Part shown: positions 54,338 to 64,000 of the stretch, piece by piece
Layout of the letters: the number at the start of each line of letters is the position of its first letter
Position numbering within the stretch: the first letter of the stretch is position 1
NCBI RefSeq assembly: GCF_936943645.1
Contig: NZ_CAKZJO010000051.1
Coordinates: 62,001-126,000, forward strand
Length of the DNA: 64,000 nucleotides
Direction of reading: 5' to 3'
Origin: an uncultured Bradyrhizobium sp.
GTDB taxonomy: Bacteria > Pseudomonadota > Alphaproteobacteria > Rhizobiales > Xanthobacteraceae
The notes under the pieces: model-generated
Told to the model about the DNA's origin: nothing
The model's input: only the letters and a program-made list of their open reading frames with translations
The model's database searches: none
Program-made: the position numbers and the translations under genes

Positions 54338-56418
54338 CACGCCGCCTCGCTGATGTGCTGCTTTTCGACCTTCGACTGCGCCAATGCGACGAGCTGCGCG
54401 ACGTCGAGGATCAGCGCCGCCGTGCCGTCACCCAGGATCGTCGCGCCCGAGAAGATCGTGACGTCCGAGTGCAGCTTGGAGAGCGACTTGATCACGGTCT
54501 GGTGGTTGCCGATGATCTGGTCGGCGACGAGACCGACATGGGTCTCTCCGGTCGAGATGATGATCGTCTTCTGGTGCCGGTCGGGCGTGCCTGATGCGGT
54601 CATGATCTCGCGCAACCGGAGGAAGGGCACGAGATTGCCGCGTACGTTGAGGAAATTGCGACCACGGGAACGTTCGTCCTCGGCGGTCAGCTCAATGCAC
54701 TCCTCGACCGCGGAGAGCGGGATGATGTAGCGGCCCTCGCCGACGCGGATCAGCAGGCCCTCGATGATCGCGAGCGTCAACGGCAGGCGCAGCGTCACGG
54801 TGGTGCCCTGGCCCGGCCGGGTCGACAGGTCGATCGTGCCGCGCATGTTCTCGATGGTGCGCTTGACGACGTCCATGCCGACGCCGCGGCCCGAAAGTGC
54901 CGAGATGGTCTGCGCGGTCGAGAAGCCGGGATGGAACAGGAACTGGTGGATTTCGTGATCGGTCAGCACGGCGCCCGCCGCGATCAGACCCTGCTCTTCC
55001 GCCTTCGCGCGGATGCGCGCGGTGTTGAGGCCGCCGCCATTGTCCTTCACGGTGACGAGCACCTGCGCGCCGGAGTGAACGGCGGCGAGCTCGATGCGGC
55101 CCTGCTCGGTCTTGCCGTTGGCCGTGCGCGTCGCGGTGTCCTCGATGCCGTGGTCGATCGCGTTGCGGATCAGGTGCACCAGCGGATCGGCCAGGCACTC
55201 GATCATGGTCTTGTCGAGCTCGGTATCTTCGCCCGAGGTGACGAACTCGACGGGCTTGGACAGATCGCGTGACAGGTCATGCACGAGGCGGCGGAAACGG
55301 CCGAACAGCGAGCCGATCGGCACCATGCGCGCGCCCATCGTAGTGTCGCGCAAGGACGAGGCGAGACGCTCGATTTCCTCGGCGATCATCTTGATCGAGA
55401 GGTCGGAGCCGGAGGCGGCGAGCTGGGTCAACCGTGCCTGGGCGATGACGAGCTCGCCGACGCGGTCCATCAGCTCGTCGAGGCGCTCGGCCTGGACGCG
55501 GACGGTGGCGATGCCGCGATCGTCGCGCTTGGCCTCGGACTTCGGTTCAGGCTTCGATTCGGATTTCGGCTCCGCCTTGGCGACGGGCTGCCCGGCGACG
55601 GACGCGGACGCGGCAGCAGCCTCGAGCACCGGCGCAGGCATTTCGGCCGCGGGGGCAAGCTCCTCGTCGAGCAGCTGGAACAGCGGTGCCTGCGCAGGCG
55701 CTTCGGCATGCTCCAGGGGCGAGAGCGTCAGCTTCATCTCGTCCTGCACGAACATGAAGACGTCGTCGATCGCGTCCTTGTCGCAGGCCGCATGCAGCTT
55801 GACGTCCCACTTTAGATAGCAGTCTTCCGGCTCCATCTCGTCGAGGAACGGAACGCCGTCGGTGATCGGCACGACGAAGCACGGACCGAGCTTGCAGAGA
55901 TCTTCCAGCAGGTCGAGCGGGTTCGAGCCATTGCGCAGGATGTGGGATTCGAATTCCAGATTGAGGTGCCAACCGGCCTGCTTGCTCTCGGCCGGAGCCA
56001 GCGCGGGCGCCTCGGCGATCTCGACGACCACGGCGGCGGGCTGGTCGGCCGAGACGAAACGCTTGAGGTCATCGAGGATGGCCTCGCCGATGATGTCGTC
56101 GGTCGACTGGGGATCTTCGATCAGCGCCCGGATGTAGTCCTTGGCGGCGAGCGCGACCGAGATCAGCTCCTGGGTCGGCTTGATCTCGCCCTTGCGGACG
56201 CGGTCAAAGGCGGTCTCGAACTCGTGGGTGAAGGAAGCGACCTTGTCGAAGCCGAACATGGCGCCCGATCCCTTGATCGTATGCAGGGCGCGGAAGGCGG
56301 AATCGACGAGTTCGCGGTCGTCGGGACGCTGGCCGAGGTCGAGCAGGGCCCCTTCAAGCACTTCGAAGAGCTCGGCGGCTTCCTGACGAAAGACCTCGGT
56401 CGGGTCCATCGCGCTCAT
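54337..56418 (-). CDS. cheA: Chemotaxis histidine kinase CheA
   Basis: About 693 residues. P1: His phosphorylation site in SAFRALHTIKGSGAMFG. P2-like CheY/CheB-binding part (about 140-260) then an Ala/Pro/Glu/Lys linker. P3 dimerisation (RLDELMDRVGELVIAQARLT). P4 kinase: N-box PLVHLIRNAIDHGIED, G1 VTVKDNGGGLN, G2 ALSGRGVGMDVVKRT. P5 CheW-like: LLIRVGEGRYIIPLSAVEECI. Start ATG 56418 overlaps the cheY stop by four bases. Receptor-coupled kinase that phosphorylates CheY and CheB. Confidence 0.95.
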   Translation of the reverse strand: MSAMDPTEVFRQEAAELFEVLEGALLDLGQRPDDRELVDSAFRALHTIKGSGAMFGFDKVASFTHEFETAFDRVRKGEIKPTQELISVALAAKDYIRALIEDPQSTDDIIGEAILDDLKRFVSADQPAAVVVEIAEAPALAPAESKQAGWHLNLEFESHILRNGSNPLDLLEDLCKLGPCFVVPITDGVPFLDEMEPEDCYLKWDVKLHAACDKDAIDDVFMFVQDEMKLTLSPLEHAEAPAQAPLFQLLDEELAPAAEMPAPVLEAAAASASVAGQPVAKAEPKSESKPEPKSEAKRDDRGIATVRVQAERLDELMDRVGELVIAQARLTQLAASGSDLSIKMIAEEIERLASSLRDTTMGARMVPIGSLFGRFRRLVHDLSRDLSKPVEFVTSGEDTELDKTMIECLADPLVHLIRNAIDHGIEDTATRTANGKTEQGRIELAAVHSGAQVLVTVKDNGGGLNTARIRAKAEEQGLIAAGAVLTDHEIHQFLFHPGFSTAQTISALSGRGVGMDVVKRTIENMRGTIDLSTRPGQGTTVTLRLPLTLAIIEGLLIRVGEGRYIIPLSAVEECIELTAEDERSRGRNFLNVRGNLVPFLRLREIMTASGTPDRHQKTIIISTGETHVGLVADQIIGNHQTVIKSLSKLHSDVTIFSGATILGDGTAALILDVAQLVALAQSKVEKQHISEAA

Positions 56419-56780
56419 GTGCGCACCAGCTTGCCGACGACGGCGAGCAGTTGCTCGGGCTTGAAGGGCTTGGTGATCCAGCCGGTGGCGCCGGCGCTCT
56501 TGGCTTCCTGCTTCACCGTGTCGTTGGATTCGGTCGTCAGGAAGACGATGGGCATGCCGACCGCGCTCGGCAGCTTGCGCAGCGCGCGGATCAACTCCAG
56601 CCCGTTCATGACGGGCATGTTGAGGTCGGTGATCACGAGGTCGAGCTTGCCGGCCTGCGCCTTGGCGAGCCCCTGCGCACCGTCGCCGGCCTCGATCACG
56701 TTGTGACCGGCCGGCTCGAGCACGACCTTGATCATCTGCCGGATGCTCGGGGAATCGTCGACCGTGAGAATCGTGGCCAT
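56415..56780 (-). CDS. cheY: Chemotaxis response regulator CheY
   Basis: About 121 residues, single receiver domain. Acidic pocket DD in ILTVDDSPSIR, phosphoacceptor Asp in LVITDLNMPVMNG, Thr in IVFLTTESND and Lys in WITKPFKPEQL. Controls flagellar motor switching when phosphorylated by CheA. Its start shares one base with the upstream STAS gene stop and its end overlaps cheA by four bases. Confidence 0.93.
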   Translation of the reverse strand: MATILTVDDSPSIRQMIKVVLEPAGHNVIEAGDGAQGLAKAQAGKLDLVITDLNMPVMNGLELIRALRKLPSAVGMPIVFLTTESNDTVKQEAKSAGATGWITKPFKPEQLLAVVGKLVRT

Positions 56781-57103
56781 CAGATGCCATCTTTCTTTTG
56801 CGGGAAATGCTGATCGATCATCGCCTCGCTAGCGAAGCCGGCGCGGCGAAGGGTGTTGCGCAGAGACTGGGAGAATGACGTGAGCACCACCGGGCGGCCC
56901 TGGGCCGCGCCGGTCTTGGCGGTCGACAGCAGAAGCTGGATCGAGGTCACGTCGGCCTTGTCGACATTCGAACAGTCGATCTCAAGGCGGTCTTGCCGGC
57001 CGAAAGCCTCGCGGATCAGGTCATAGACGTTACGTATCGCAGCAATGCTGCAGTCCGCAGGCAGCCGTAGGGACCACTTCGGCTCCGTGACATTAGACGA
57101 CAT
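56780..57103 (-). CDS. STAS-domain protein (first gene of che operon)
   Basis: About 107 residues, cytoplasmic. STAS fold: WSLRLPADCSIAAIRNVYDLI, RLEIDCSNVDKADVTSIQLLL (serine/threonine at the usual phosphorylated position), and VVLTSFSQSLRNTLRRAG. Anti-anti-sigma-like proteins of this type occur at the head of some alphaproteobacterial che operons. ATG 57103 is preferred because GGGGGA lies upstream; a longer frame to 57136 is not supported. Operon order is STAS, cheY, cheA. Confidence 0.8.
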   Translation of the reverse strand: MSSNVTEPKWSLRLPADCSIAAIRNVYDLIREAFGRQDRLEIDCSNVDKADVTSIQLLLSTAKTGAAQGRPVVLTSFSQSLRNTLRRAGFASEAMIDQHFPQKKDGI

Positions 57104-57390
57104 TCGTCCCCCAAATTTCCTCGGGGTTCGCTGCACGCATGGCGCGAATCCCGCGCGACGACTATTCGGTATGGAGAGTGTTCAAACCCCTAATGGGCTC
57201 CCCCGTACAACTACGGGTCACAAACCGAAAAACTTCGCGTATGTATGCAAACGTGCATGGCCCGCCCAAATCTCATGCGTTGAGCGCAGTCATGGGGCAG
57301 TCTGCCGCCGGCGAAACGTTTGCCTGACGTTAAATCGAACGAGCTAGTTATCGATGCCATGCCTCGCCATCCGAACGAGCCCGGCCATCG
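57104..57390. promoter_or_regulatory. Divergent promoter region, che operon and HD-GYP gene
   Basis: About 290 bases separating the che operon from the HD-GYP regulator. It must hold both promoters, but I see no clear sigma-70, sigma-54 or CtrA consensus. A GTTAA near 57315 and GTTA near 57345 are too far apart for a CtrA box. Confidence 0.35.
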
Positions 57391-58521
57391 ATGCTGACCC
57401 AAGCGCTCCTGGTTGACGACAGCCGCTCTGTCCTCAACTTCCTGAAACGCCACATCGAGGCTGAAGGTCTGGTCGAGGCCACCACCTTCCTCGATCCGGT
57501 GGAGGCGCTGGCCTGTGCACGGGAGCGCGCCTTCGACCTCGTGCTGGTTGACTACGAGATGCCGCATATGGACGGCATCAGCTTCATCCGTGCTCTGCGC
57601 AACCTCTCCGGCTGCGCCGACATCCCGATCGCCATGATCACCTCGCGGCAGACCGACGACGTCAAGATGGAAGCGCTGCAGGCCGGTGCAACCGACTTCC
57701 TGCCCAAGCAGCCGCAAAGCGTCGAGATGACGGTGCGTCTGCGGAATTTGATTCAGCTTGGTGCAGCCGTGCGCAAGCTCAACGACCGTGCGGCCCATCT
57801 CGCCAGCGAAGTCGAGGCCGCGACGCGAAAGCTCGGCGAGCGGGAGGAGGAGATCATCCTGCGGCTCGCGCTCGCGGTCGAATTCCGCGACAGCGATACC
57901 GGCGAACACACGCTGCGGGTCGCCAGATACAGCCGCATCATCGCCGAGCAGCTCGGCCTGCCGGCCCGGCTCTGCCGCGACATCTATCTCGCCGCACCCC
58001 TGCACGACGTCGGCAAGGTCGCCATTCCCGACAATATCCTGCTCAAGCCCGGCAAGCTCACCGACGAGGAGATGGCGGTGATTCGGACGCATGCGAAGAT
58101 CGGCGAGCGCATCCTGGCCGACTCCAGCTGCGAGCTGATCCGGCTCGGCGCGCAAATTGCCGCAGGCCATCACGAGCGCTGGGACGGCGCGGGCTATCCG
58201 GGCGGCCTTAAGGCAGATGAAATCCCGGTCGCGGCGCGCGTGGTTGCGGTCGCCGACGTGTTCGACGCCCTGACGACGCGGCGGCCGTATAAGGAGCCGA
58301 TGCCGCTCGAGGTGGCGCGCAATTACCTGGCCGAAAACAAGGGCCGGCAGTTCGATCCGACCTGCGTCGAAGCCTTCCTGTCGCGCTGGGACGAGGTGAT
58401 CGAGATCGCCACCGGTCGGCGGACGACGCCGTTTCACAAAGCCGAGGCCCCTCTCGCTCCCGCTTTGGAGAGTGCCGCTGAGAATCGCCCGGTCAACGAC
58501 CAGCCCATCCCGGCCGCCTGA
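57391..58521 (+). CDS. HD-GYP-domain response regulator (RpfG-like)
   Basis: About 376 residues. Receiver domain: DDS near residue 9, phosphoacceptor Asp in LVLVDYEMPHMDG, Lys in FLPKQPQ. HD-GYP domain: HD pair in APLHDVGKVAIPD, HHERWDGAGYPGG with the GYP signature, and VVAVADVFDALTTRRPYK. These enzymes degrade c-di-GMP to GMP. The signal input is probably phosphorylation by a histidine kinase, possibly CheA given its divergent neighbour. The last ~30 residues are low complexity. Confidence 0.9.
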   Translation: MLTQALLVDDSRSVLNFLKRHIEAEGLVEATTFLDPVEALACARERAFDLVLVDYEMPHMDGISFIRALRNLSGCADIPIAMITSRQTDDVKMEALQAGATDFLPKQPQSVEMTVRLRNLIQLGAAVRKLNDRAAHLASEVEAATRKLGEREEEIILRLALAVEFRDSDTGEHTLRVARYSRIIAEQLGLPARLCRDIYLAAPLHDVGKVAIPDNILLKPGKLTDEEMAVIRTHAKIGERILADSSCELIRLGAQIAAGHHERWDGAGYPGGLKADEIPVAARVVAVADVFDALTTRRPYKEPMPLEVARNYLAENKGRQFDPTCVEAFLSRWDEVIEIATGRRTTPFHKAEAPLAPALESAAENRPVNDQPIPAA

Positions 58522-58709
58522 CATCATCTATCCGCCAACGCTTTGCCGCGACTTGATTTTTCTCCGGTCGCCGATTTGAACCTCTTCCTGATAAAGTGCA
58601 CCAATATCAAAGAGTGATTCCGGTCACACTTGCCCGGGGCGGTCCGCTGCTAAGCATCGCTCCGGGACGGGGACCGGCAAAGTATCGGTCGAATGGAATG
58701 AGAAGACCC

Positions 58710-59378
58710 ATGAAAAGCCTGATCGGCGCTGTCGTCGGCGCGTTGTGTACTGTGGCCCCCGCCTTGGCAGAGACGCCGGCCGCGATCGTCGAGGATGTGC
58801 AAGGCAAGGTCGATGGCGTCGAGTTCATGGACTACGTCGCTGCGGGCAAGATCATCAAGCTCGGACCGAAGGCCAGCATCACGCTCAGCTATCTCAAATC
58901 GTGCCTGCGCGAGACGATCAGCGAAGGCGTCGTGCTCGTCGGCGCCGAGCAAAGCACCGTGCAGCTCGGCGACGTGCAGCGTGCCAAGGTGCCCTGTGAC
59001 ACCAAGGCGGCGCAGCTCTCCGAGCGCGAGGCGAACCAGAGTGCCGCCACCACGTTCCGGACCATGCGGTCCGACACCAAGGCCGCTCCGTCGAAGCTGA
59101 CGACGATCTACGGCGTGGCGCCCATCGTCCAGGCCAGGAGCGGCGGCACGCTGGTGATCGAGCGCACCGACGGCAAGGAGCCCACGATCAGCGTGGCGCT
59201 CAAGAACGACGTCATGACCCGCGGCAAGTTCTATGATTTCGCCAAAGCCGGGAAGTCGCTGACCCCGGGCGGCAGCTATCTCGCGAGCATCGGCAGCAAG
59301 CGTTACACCTTCCAGGTCGATGCCAGCGCCACCGCCGCGCCGACCCCGATCATCGGCCGCCTGCTGCGGCTCGAATAA
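58710..59378 (+). CDS. Secreted FecR-like protein
   Basis: About 222 residues. Signal peptide MKSLIGAVVGALCTVAPALA. The mature part has a FecR-like beta segment (IVEDVQGKVDGVEFMDYVAAG, IIKLGPKASITLSYL, TVQLGDVQRAKVPC) and two Cys (KSCLRETIS, KVPCDTKA). FecR domains serve as periplasmic sensors in other systems. Start ATG 58710 has GAGAAG upstream and gives the signal peptide; ATG 58698 is in frame. It runs into the CHASE2 cyclase 34 bases later, so a shared operon and signalling role are likely. Confidence 0.65.
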   Translation: MKSLIGAVVGALCTVAPALAETPAAIVEDVQGKVDGVEFMDYVAAGKIIKLGPKASITLSYLKSCLRETISEGVVLVGAEQSTVQLGDVQRAKVPCDTKAAQLSEREANQSAATTFRTMRSDTKAAPSKLTTIYGVAPIVQARSGGTLVIERTDGKEPTISVALKNDVMTRGKFYDFAKAGKSLTPGGSYLASIGSKRYTFQVDASATAAPTPIIGRLLRLE

Positions 59379-59412
59379 GCGGACTTGAATAAGCGGGTTT
59401 GGCGACGGGGCG

Positions 59413-61563
59413 ATGCGGCGGATCGGGGGACGGGACATCGTTGCAGCGATCCTGATTGCGCTCGTTGCGGGCGCGATCTTCACGTCTCCACCGCTGCAGA
59501 CGCTGCAAGGCCTCTCGCTCGACATCCTCACCGCCCTGCGCGGCAAGTTGATCGGCGACCGCCGCGATCCCGCGACGTCACCCGTCGTCGTCGTGGCGAT
59601 CGACGGGGAAACGTACGAGACCCCACCTTTCCAGGGATCGCCGACGCAAACCTGGACGCGCGAGATCGGCCGGGTGCTCGGCAGCATCACCGAGGGCGGC
59701 GCCAAGGTCATCGGCTTCGACGTCATCTTCAAGAATTCGATCGAGCAGTCGGAAATTCCCTTCGGCGACACCGCCCTTGGCGGCCGCGTGAAAGGTTTCG
59801 ACCGGGATTATCTGATCGCGCTGCGGCAGATTTCCGACGGCGGCAAACTGGTGCTCGGCGAAATCCTCAGCAACGACCATCCGGAAGTGCCCTATCGCGC
59901 CCAGCAGGTGGCGGTGCGCAACACCGTCCGGGCGCTCAATGTCCACACCGACCACGACGACGTCATCCGGCGAATGCCGCTGAGCTTTGCCATCGAGGGA
60001 CGGCCGGTGCCTGCGATGGCGGTCGAGCTTGCTGCGCGCGCGACGGGCGCAAAGCTGCAGATTGCACCGTCTGGCGCGACCGAATTGTCCGGCTACGCGA
60101 TCCCGAGCGCCGTCCCCAACACAGTGGCGCTCAACTTCCGCGGGCTCGGGCGCGACATCCCGACCTACTCCTTCGCCGATTTGCGCGCCTGCGTCGAGAA
60201 GGGTGATCGCGACTTCTTTCGCCGCGCTTTCGACGGCAAGGTCGTGCTGCTCGGCACGATCCTGAATTTCGAGGACCGCAAGCTCACCTCGATGCGCCTG
60301 TCCGGCGGCCATGATGGAACGCCGGCAGAGCGGTGCGCCCTGCCCGCGCCGGCAAGCACGCCGCAGAAAGCCCGCAGCGACGTCGCGGGTGTCTTCGTGC
60401 ACGCCACCGTGGTGCGAAACCTGATCGAGCACGACGCGGTCACGGAGCTCGGCTTTCCCCTGCGCACCATTCTCACGATCGCATTTGCCGCGATCATCGC
60501 CTGCGCGGCCTGCGCCTTCGCACCGACCACCGCCGCGATCGTCTGGCTCGCATCCACCGCCGTCTATGCGGCGATTGCGGTCGCAGCTTTCATACACGCC
60601 CTCGCACTGCCGCTGACCGAGCCGACGCTCGCGGGCCTTACGGCTCTCGCATCGATGATCGGCTACCGCTTCGTGCTGGCCGACCGTGACGAGCGGTTCC
60701 TGCGCAAGAGCTTTGCCCTCTATCTCGCCCCCGAGGTCATCAACTCCATGGTGGCGTCGGGCAAGATGCCCGCACTCGGCGGCGAGATGCGGAGCGTCAC
60801 CATGTTCTTCTCCGACCTCAGCGGCTTCTCGTCGATTGCCGAGACCATGACGCCGGACGAGCTGGTGACGCTGATGAACGAATATCTGTCCGCCATGACC
60901 GACATCATCGAAAGCCATGGCGGCTATGTCGACAAATATATCGGCGATTCCATCGTCGCCATGTTCGGCGCGCCGGCCGACGATCCCGCACACGCAACCA
61001 ACGCGGTTCGCGCCGCGCTGACGTGCCACAAGAAGCTGGCGGAGCTCAACGCCCATCACCCCGCCTTCGCCGGCCATCGCCTGTCGCACCGTATCGGGCT
61101 GAACAGCGGCGAGGCCGTGGTCGGCAATATCGGTTCGCGCCGGCGCTTCAACTACACGGTGATGAGCGACACCGTGAACGTCGCCTCGCGGCTCGAGGGC
61201 GCCAACAAATATTACGGCACCGCGATCATGGCCTCCGAAACCACGATGGCACAGACCGGCGATGCTTTCGCCTGGCGCGAGCTCGACGCGATCCGGGTGC
61301 TCGGCCGCGGTGAGGCGATCAGGGTGTTCGAGCCGCTGGCGGAAACGGGGGCGGAGAGCGCCGGTCAGACGAAAGTGGCTGCCGCCTATGCGGAGGGCCT
61401 CGCCCGCTGGCGCGCGCGGGATTTTGCCGAGGCGGCCAACGCGTTCGGACAGATGGCGGACACCGATCCGGCGTCGGCGCAGTTTGCGAGGCGCGCGCGG
61501 GCATTCACCGCAAATCCACCGCCGCCGGATTGGACAGCCGTGAATACGCTGGAAGGAAAGTAG
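59413..61563 (+). CDS. CHASE2-domain class III adenylate/guanylate cyclase
   Basis: About 716 residues. N-terminal helix (DIVAAILIALVAGAIFTS), extracytoplasmic CHASE2 sensor (about 40-340; VVVVAIDGETYETPPFQGSP, GGAKVIGFDVIFKNS), three more helices (LRTILTIAFAAIIACAACAF and following), then a class III cyclase domain with metal-binding TMFFSDLSGFSSIAE, VDKYIGDSIVAMFGAP and NYTVMSDTVNVASRLEGANK. Makes cAMP, or possibly cGMP, in response to an outside signal. The C-terminal ~70 residues are a helical extension (AAAYAEGLARWRARDFAEAANAF), TPR-like. Confidence 0.9.
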   Translation: MRRIGGRDIVAAILIALVAGAIFTSPPLQTLQGLSLDILTALRGKLIGDRRDPATSPVVVVAIDGETYETPPFQGSPTQTWTREIGRVLGSITEGGAKVIGFDVIFKNSIEQSEIPFGDTALGGRVKGFDRDYLIALRQISDGGKLVLGEILSNDHPEVPYRAQQVAVRNTVRALNVHTDHDDVIRRMPLSFAIEGRPVPAMAVELAARATGAKLQIAPSGATELSGYAIPSAVPNTVALNFRGLGRDIPTYSFADLRACVEKGDRDFFRRAFDGKVVLLGTILNFEDRKLTSMRLSGGHDGTPAERCALPAPASTPQKARSDVAGVFVHATVVRNLIEHDAVTELGFPLRTILTIAFAAIIACAACAFAPTTAAIVWLASTAVYAAIAVAAFIHALALPLTEPTLAGLTALASMIGYRFVLADRDERFLRKSFALYLAPEVINSMVASGKMPALGGEMRSVTMFFSDLSGFSSIAETMTPDELVTLMNEYLSAMTDIIESHGGYVDKYIGDSIVAMFGAPADDPAHATNAVRAALTCHKKLAELNAHHPAFAGHRLSHRIGLNSGEAVVGNIGSRRRFNYTVMSDTVNVASRLEGANKYYGTAIMASETTMAQTGDAFAWRELDAIRVLGRGEAIRVFEPLAETGAESAGQTKVAAAYAEGLARWRARDFAEAANAFGQMADTDPASAQFARRARAFTANPPPPDWTAVNTLEGK

Positions 61564-61572
61564 CAACCTCTT

Positions 61573-61595
61573 ACCCTCCCCTTCCAGGGGAGGGT
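61573..61595. repeat. Palindromic GC-rich intergenic element between convergent genes
   Basis: ACCCTCCCCT, TCC loop, AGGGGAGGGT: a perfect 10-bp stem. Similar CCCTCCCC/GGGGAGGG palindromes are recalled as a repeated intergenic element in Bradyrhizobium and Rhodopseudomonas. It may also act as a transcript end. Only this copy is noticed in the window. Confidence 0.6.
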
Positions 61596-61610
61596 GAAGT
61601 GGGCATTCCC

Positions 61611-63733
<2,123 letters not shown>

Positions 63734-63737
63734 AGCC

Positions 63738-64000
63738 TCACACGTCGAAGAATACGGTCTCCTCGGGCCCCTGCAGATTGATCGTGAAGGAATACACGAC
63801 CTTGCCGGCACGCTCGCCGCGCTTGGCGATCAGGGTCGAGCGCCGGGACGGCTGCTCGATCAGGTTGAGCACGGGGTCGGCGGCGTTGGCCGCCTCTTCG
63901 TCCGAGAAATAGAGCCGGGTGTTGAGGCCGATGTTGATGCCGCGTGCGACGATCCAGACGTTGACGTGCGGCGCGCATGCGCGGCCCGCCTTGTCGGTGA
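63738..64000 (-). CDS. pcaG: Protocatechuate 3,4-dioxygenase alpha subunit, C-terminal part
   Basis: The window ends inside this gene. The translated C-terminal ~86 residues read HVNVWIVARGINIGLNTRLY, FSDEEAANAADPVLNLIEQP and INLQGPEETVFFDV, matching PcaG. With PcaH it forms the iron-dependent enzyme that ring-cleaves protocatechuate to beta-carboxymuconate. Convergent with pobR, four bases between stops. The beta-subunit gene pcaH is expected just outside the right edge. Confidence 0.9.
   Translation of the reverse strand, partial: TDKAGRACAPHVNVWIVARGINIGLNTRLYFSDEEAANAADPVLNLIEQPSRRSTLIAKRGERAGKVVYSFTINLQGPEETVFFDV

Noticed and set aside
56418..56790. Extension of cheA upstream to 56790
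   Set aside because: That part is an out-of-frame reading of cheY; the true start is ATG 56418 next to the P1 domain.
57310..57350. Possible CtrA box (TTAA repeats) upstream of the HD-GYP gene
   Set aside because: Half-sites are about 14 bases apart rather than seven and the second is incomplete.

Overview
The window is chromosomal DNA from a GC-rich alphaproteobacterium, most probably Bradyrhizobium or a close relative. This rests on high-GC coding sequence, many small secreted proteins of a kind common in that group, an alphaproteobacterial-style che operon, and a PobA/PobR/protocatechuate-dioxygenase locus. No rRNA, tRNA, CRISPR array, insertion sequence or phage gene was recognised.

Layout. 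1-4.9 kb: the N-terminal part of an AMP-forming acyl ligase, a PCMT-like methyltransferase, an MHS-type and a DMT-type transporter, and a LapG-like cysteine protease. 5.1-32.8 kb: a large exopolysaccharide region. gmd and fcl make GDP-L-fucose next to a WcaI-like glycosyltransferase. A WcaJ/ExoY-type priming enzyme is followed by a convergent run of minus-strand genes: BY-kinase/Wzc, two unknown genes, a GumK-like (GT70) transferase, two more transferases, Wzx, a methyltransferase, a probable Tat-exported GH29-like fucosidase and a Wzy-like polymerase. Beyond these lie a Gly-rich secreted protein, an O-antigen-ligase-like protein, a Wza-like export lipoprotein, a second ligase-like membrane protein, a second LapG-like protease and a PPP-family phosphatase. 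GC falls sharply inside the glycosyltransferase/flippase/polymerase block (one counted 60-base line near 12.25 kb is about 37% GC, against about 75% near 11.55 kb). A variable sugar cassette therefore seems to sit between conserved export genes.

32.8-45.8 kb: an accessory zone of small secreted, lipoprotein and membrane proteins. It holds an unrecognised four-gene lipoprotein/helical/membrane/secreted operon (36.5-39.0 kb), three micro-ORFs, a SANT-like mini-regulator, a CSS-motif EAL phosphodiesterase, VanZ-like and CHRD proteins, and an orphan GrlR-like protein.

45.9-57.1 kb: a single-direction chemotaxis operon (STAS, cheY, cheA, cheW, mcp, cheW, mcp, cheR, cheB, then an odd soluble receptor-like protein). 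Divergent from it is an HD-GYP response regulator, followed by a FecR-like secreted protein with a CHASE2 adenylate cyclase. 61.6-64 kb: aromatic catabolism (pobA, divergent pobR, start of the pca genes with pcaG).

Taken together, the window combines synthesis and export of a fucose-containing and possibly glucuronate-containing polymer, surface-protein processing, c-di-GMP/cAMP signalling and chemotaxis: the equipment of a motile, surface-attaching soil or plant-associated bacterium. All functions are read from sequence motifs without database searches.
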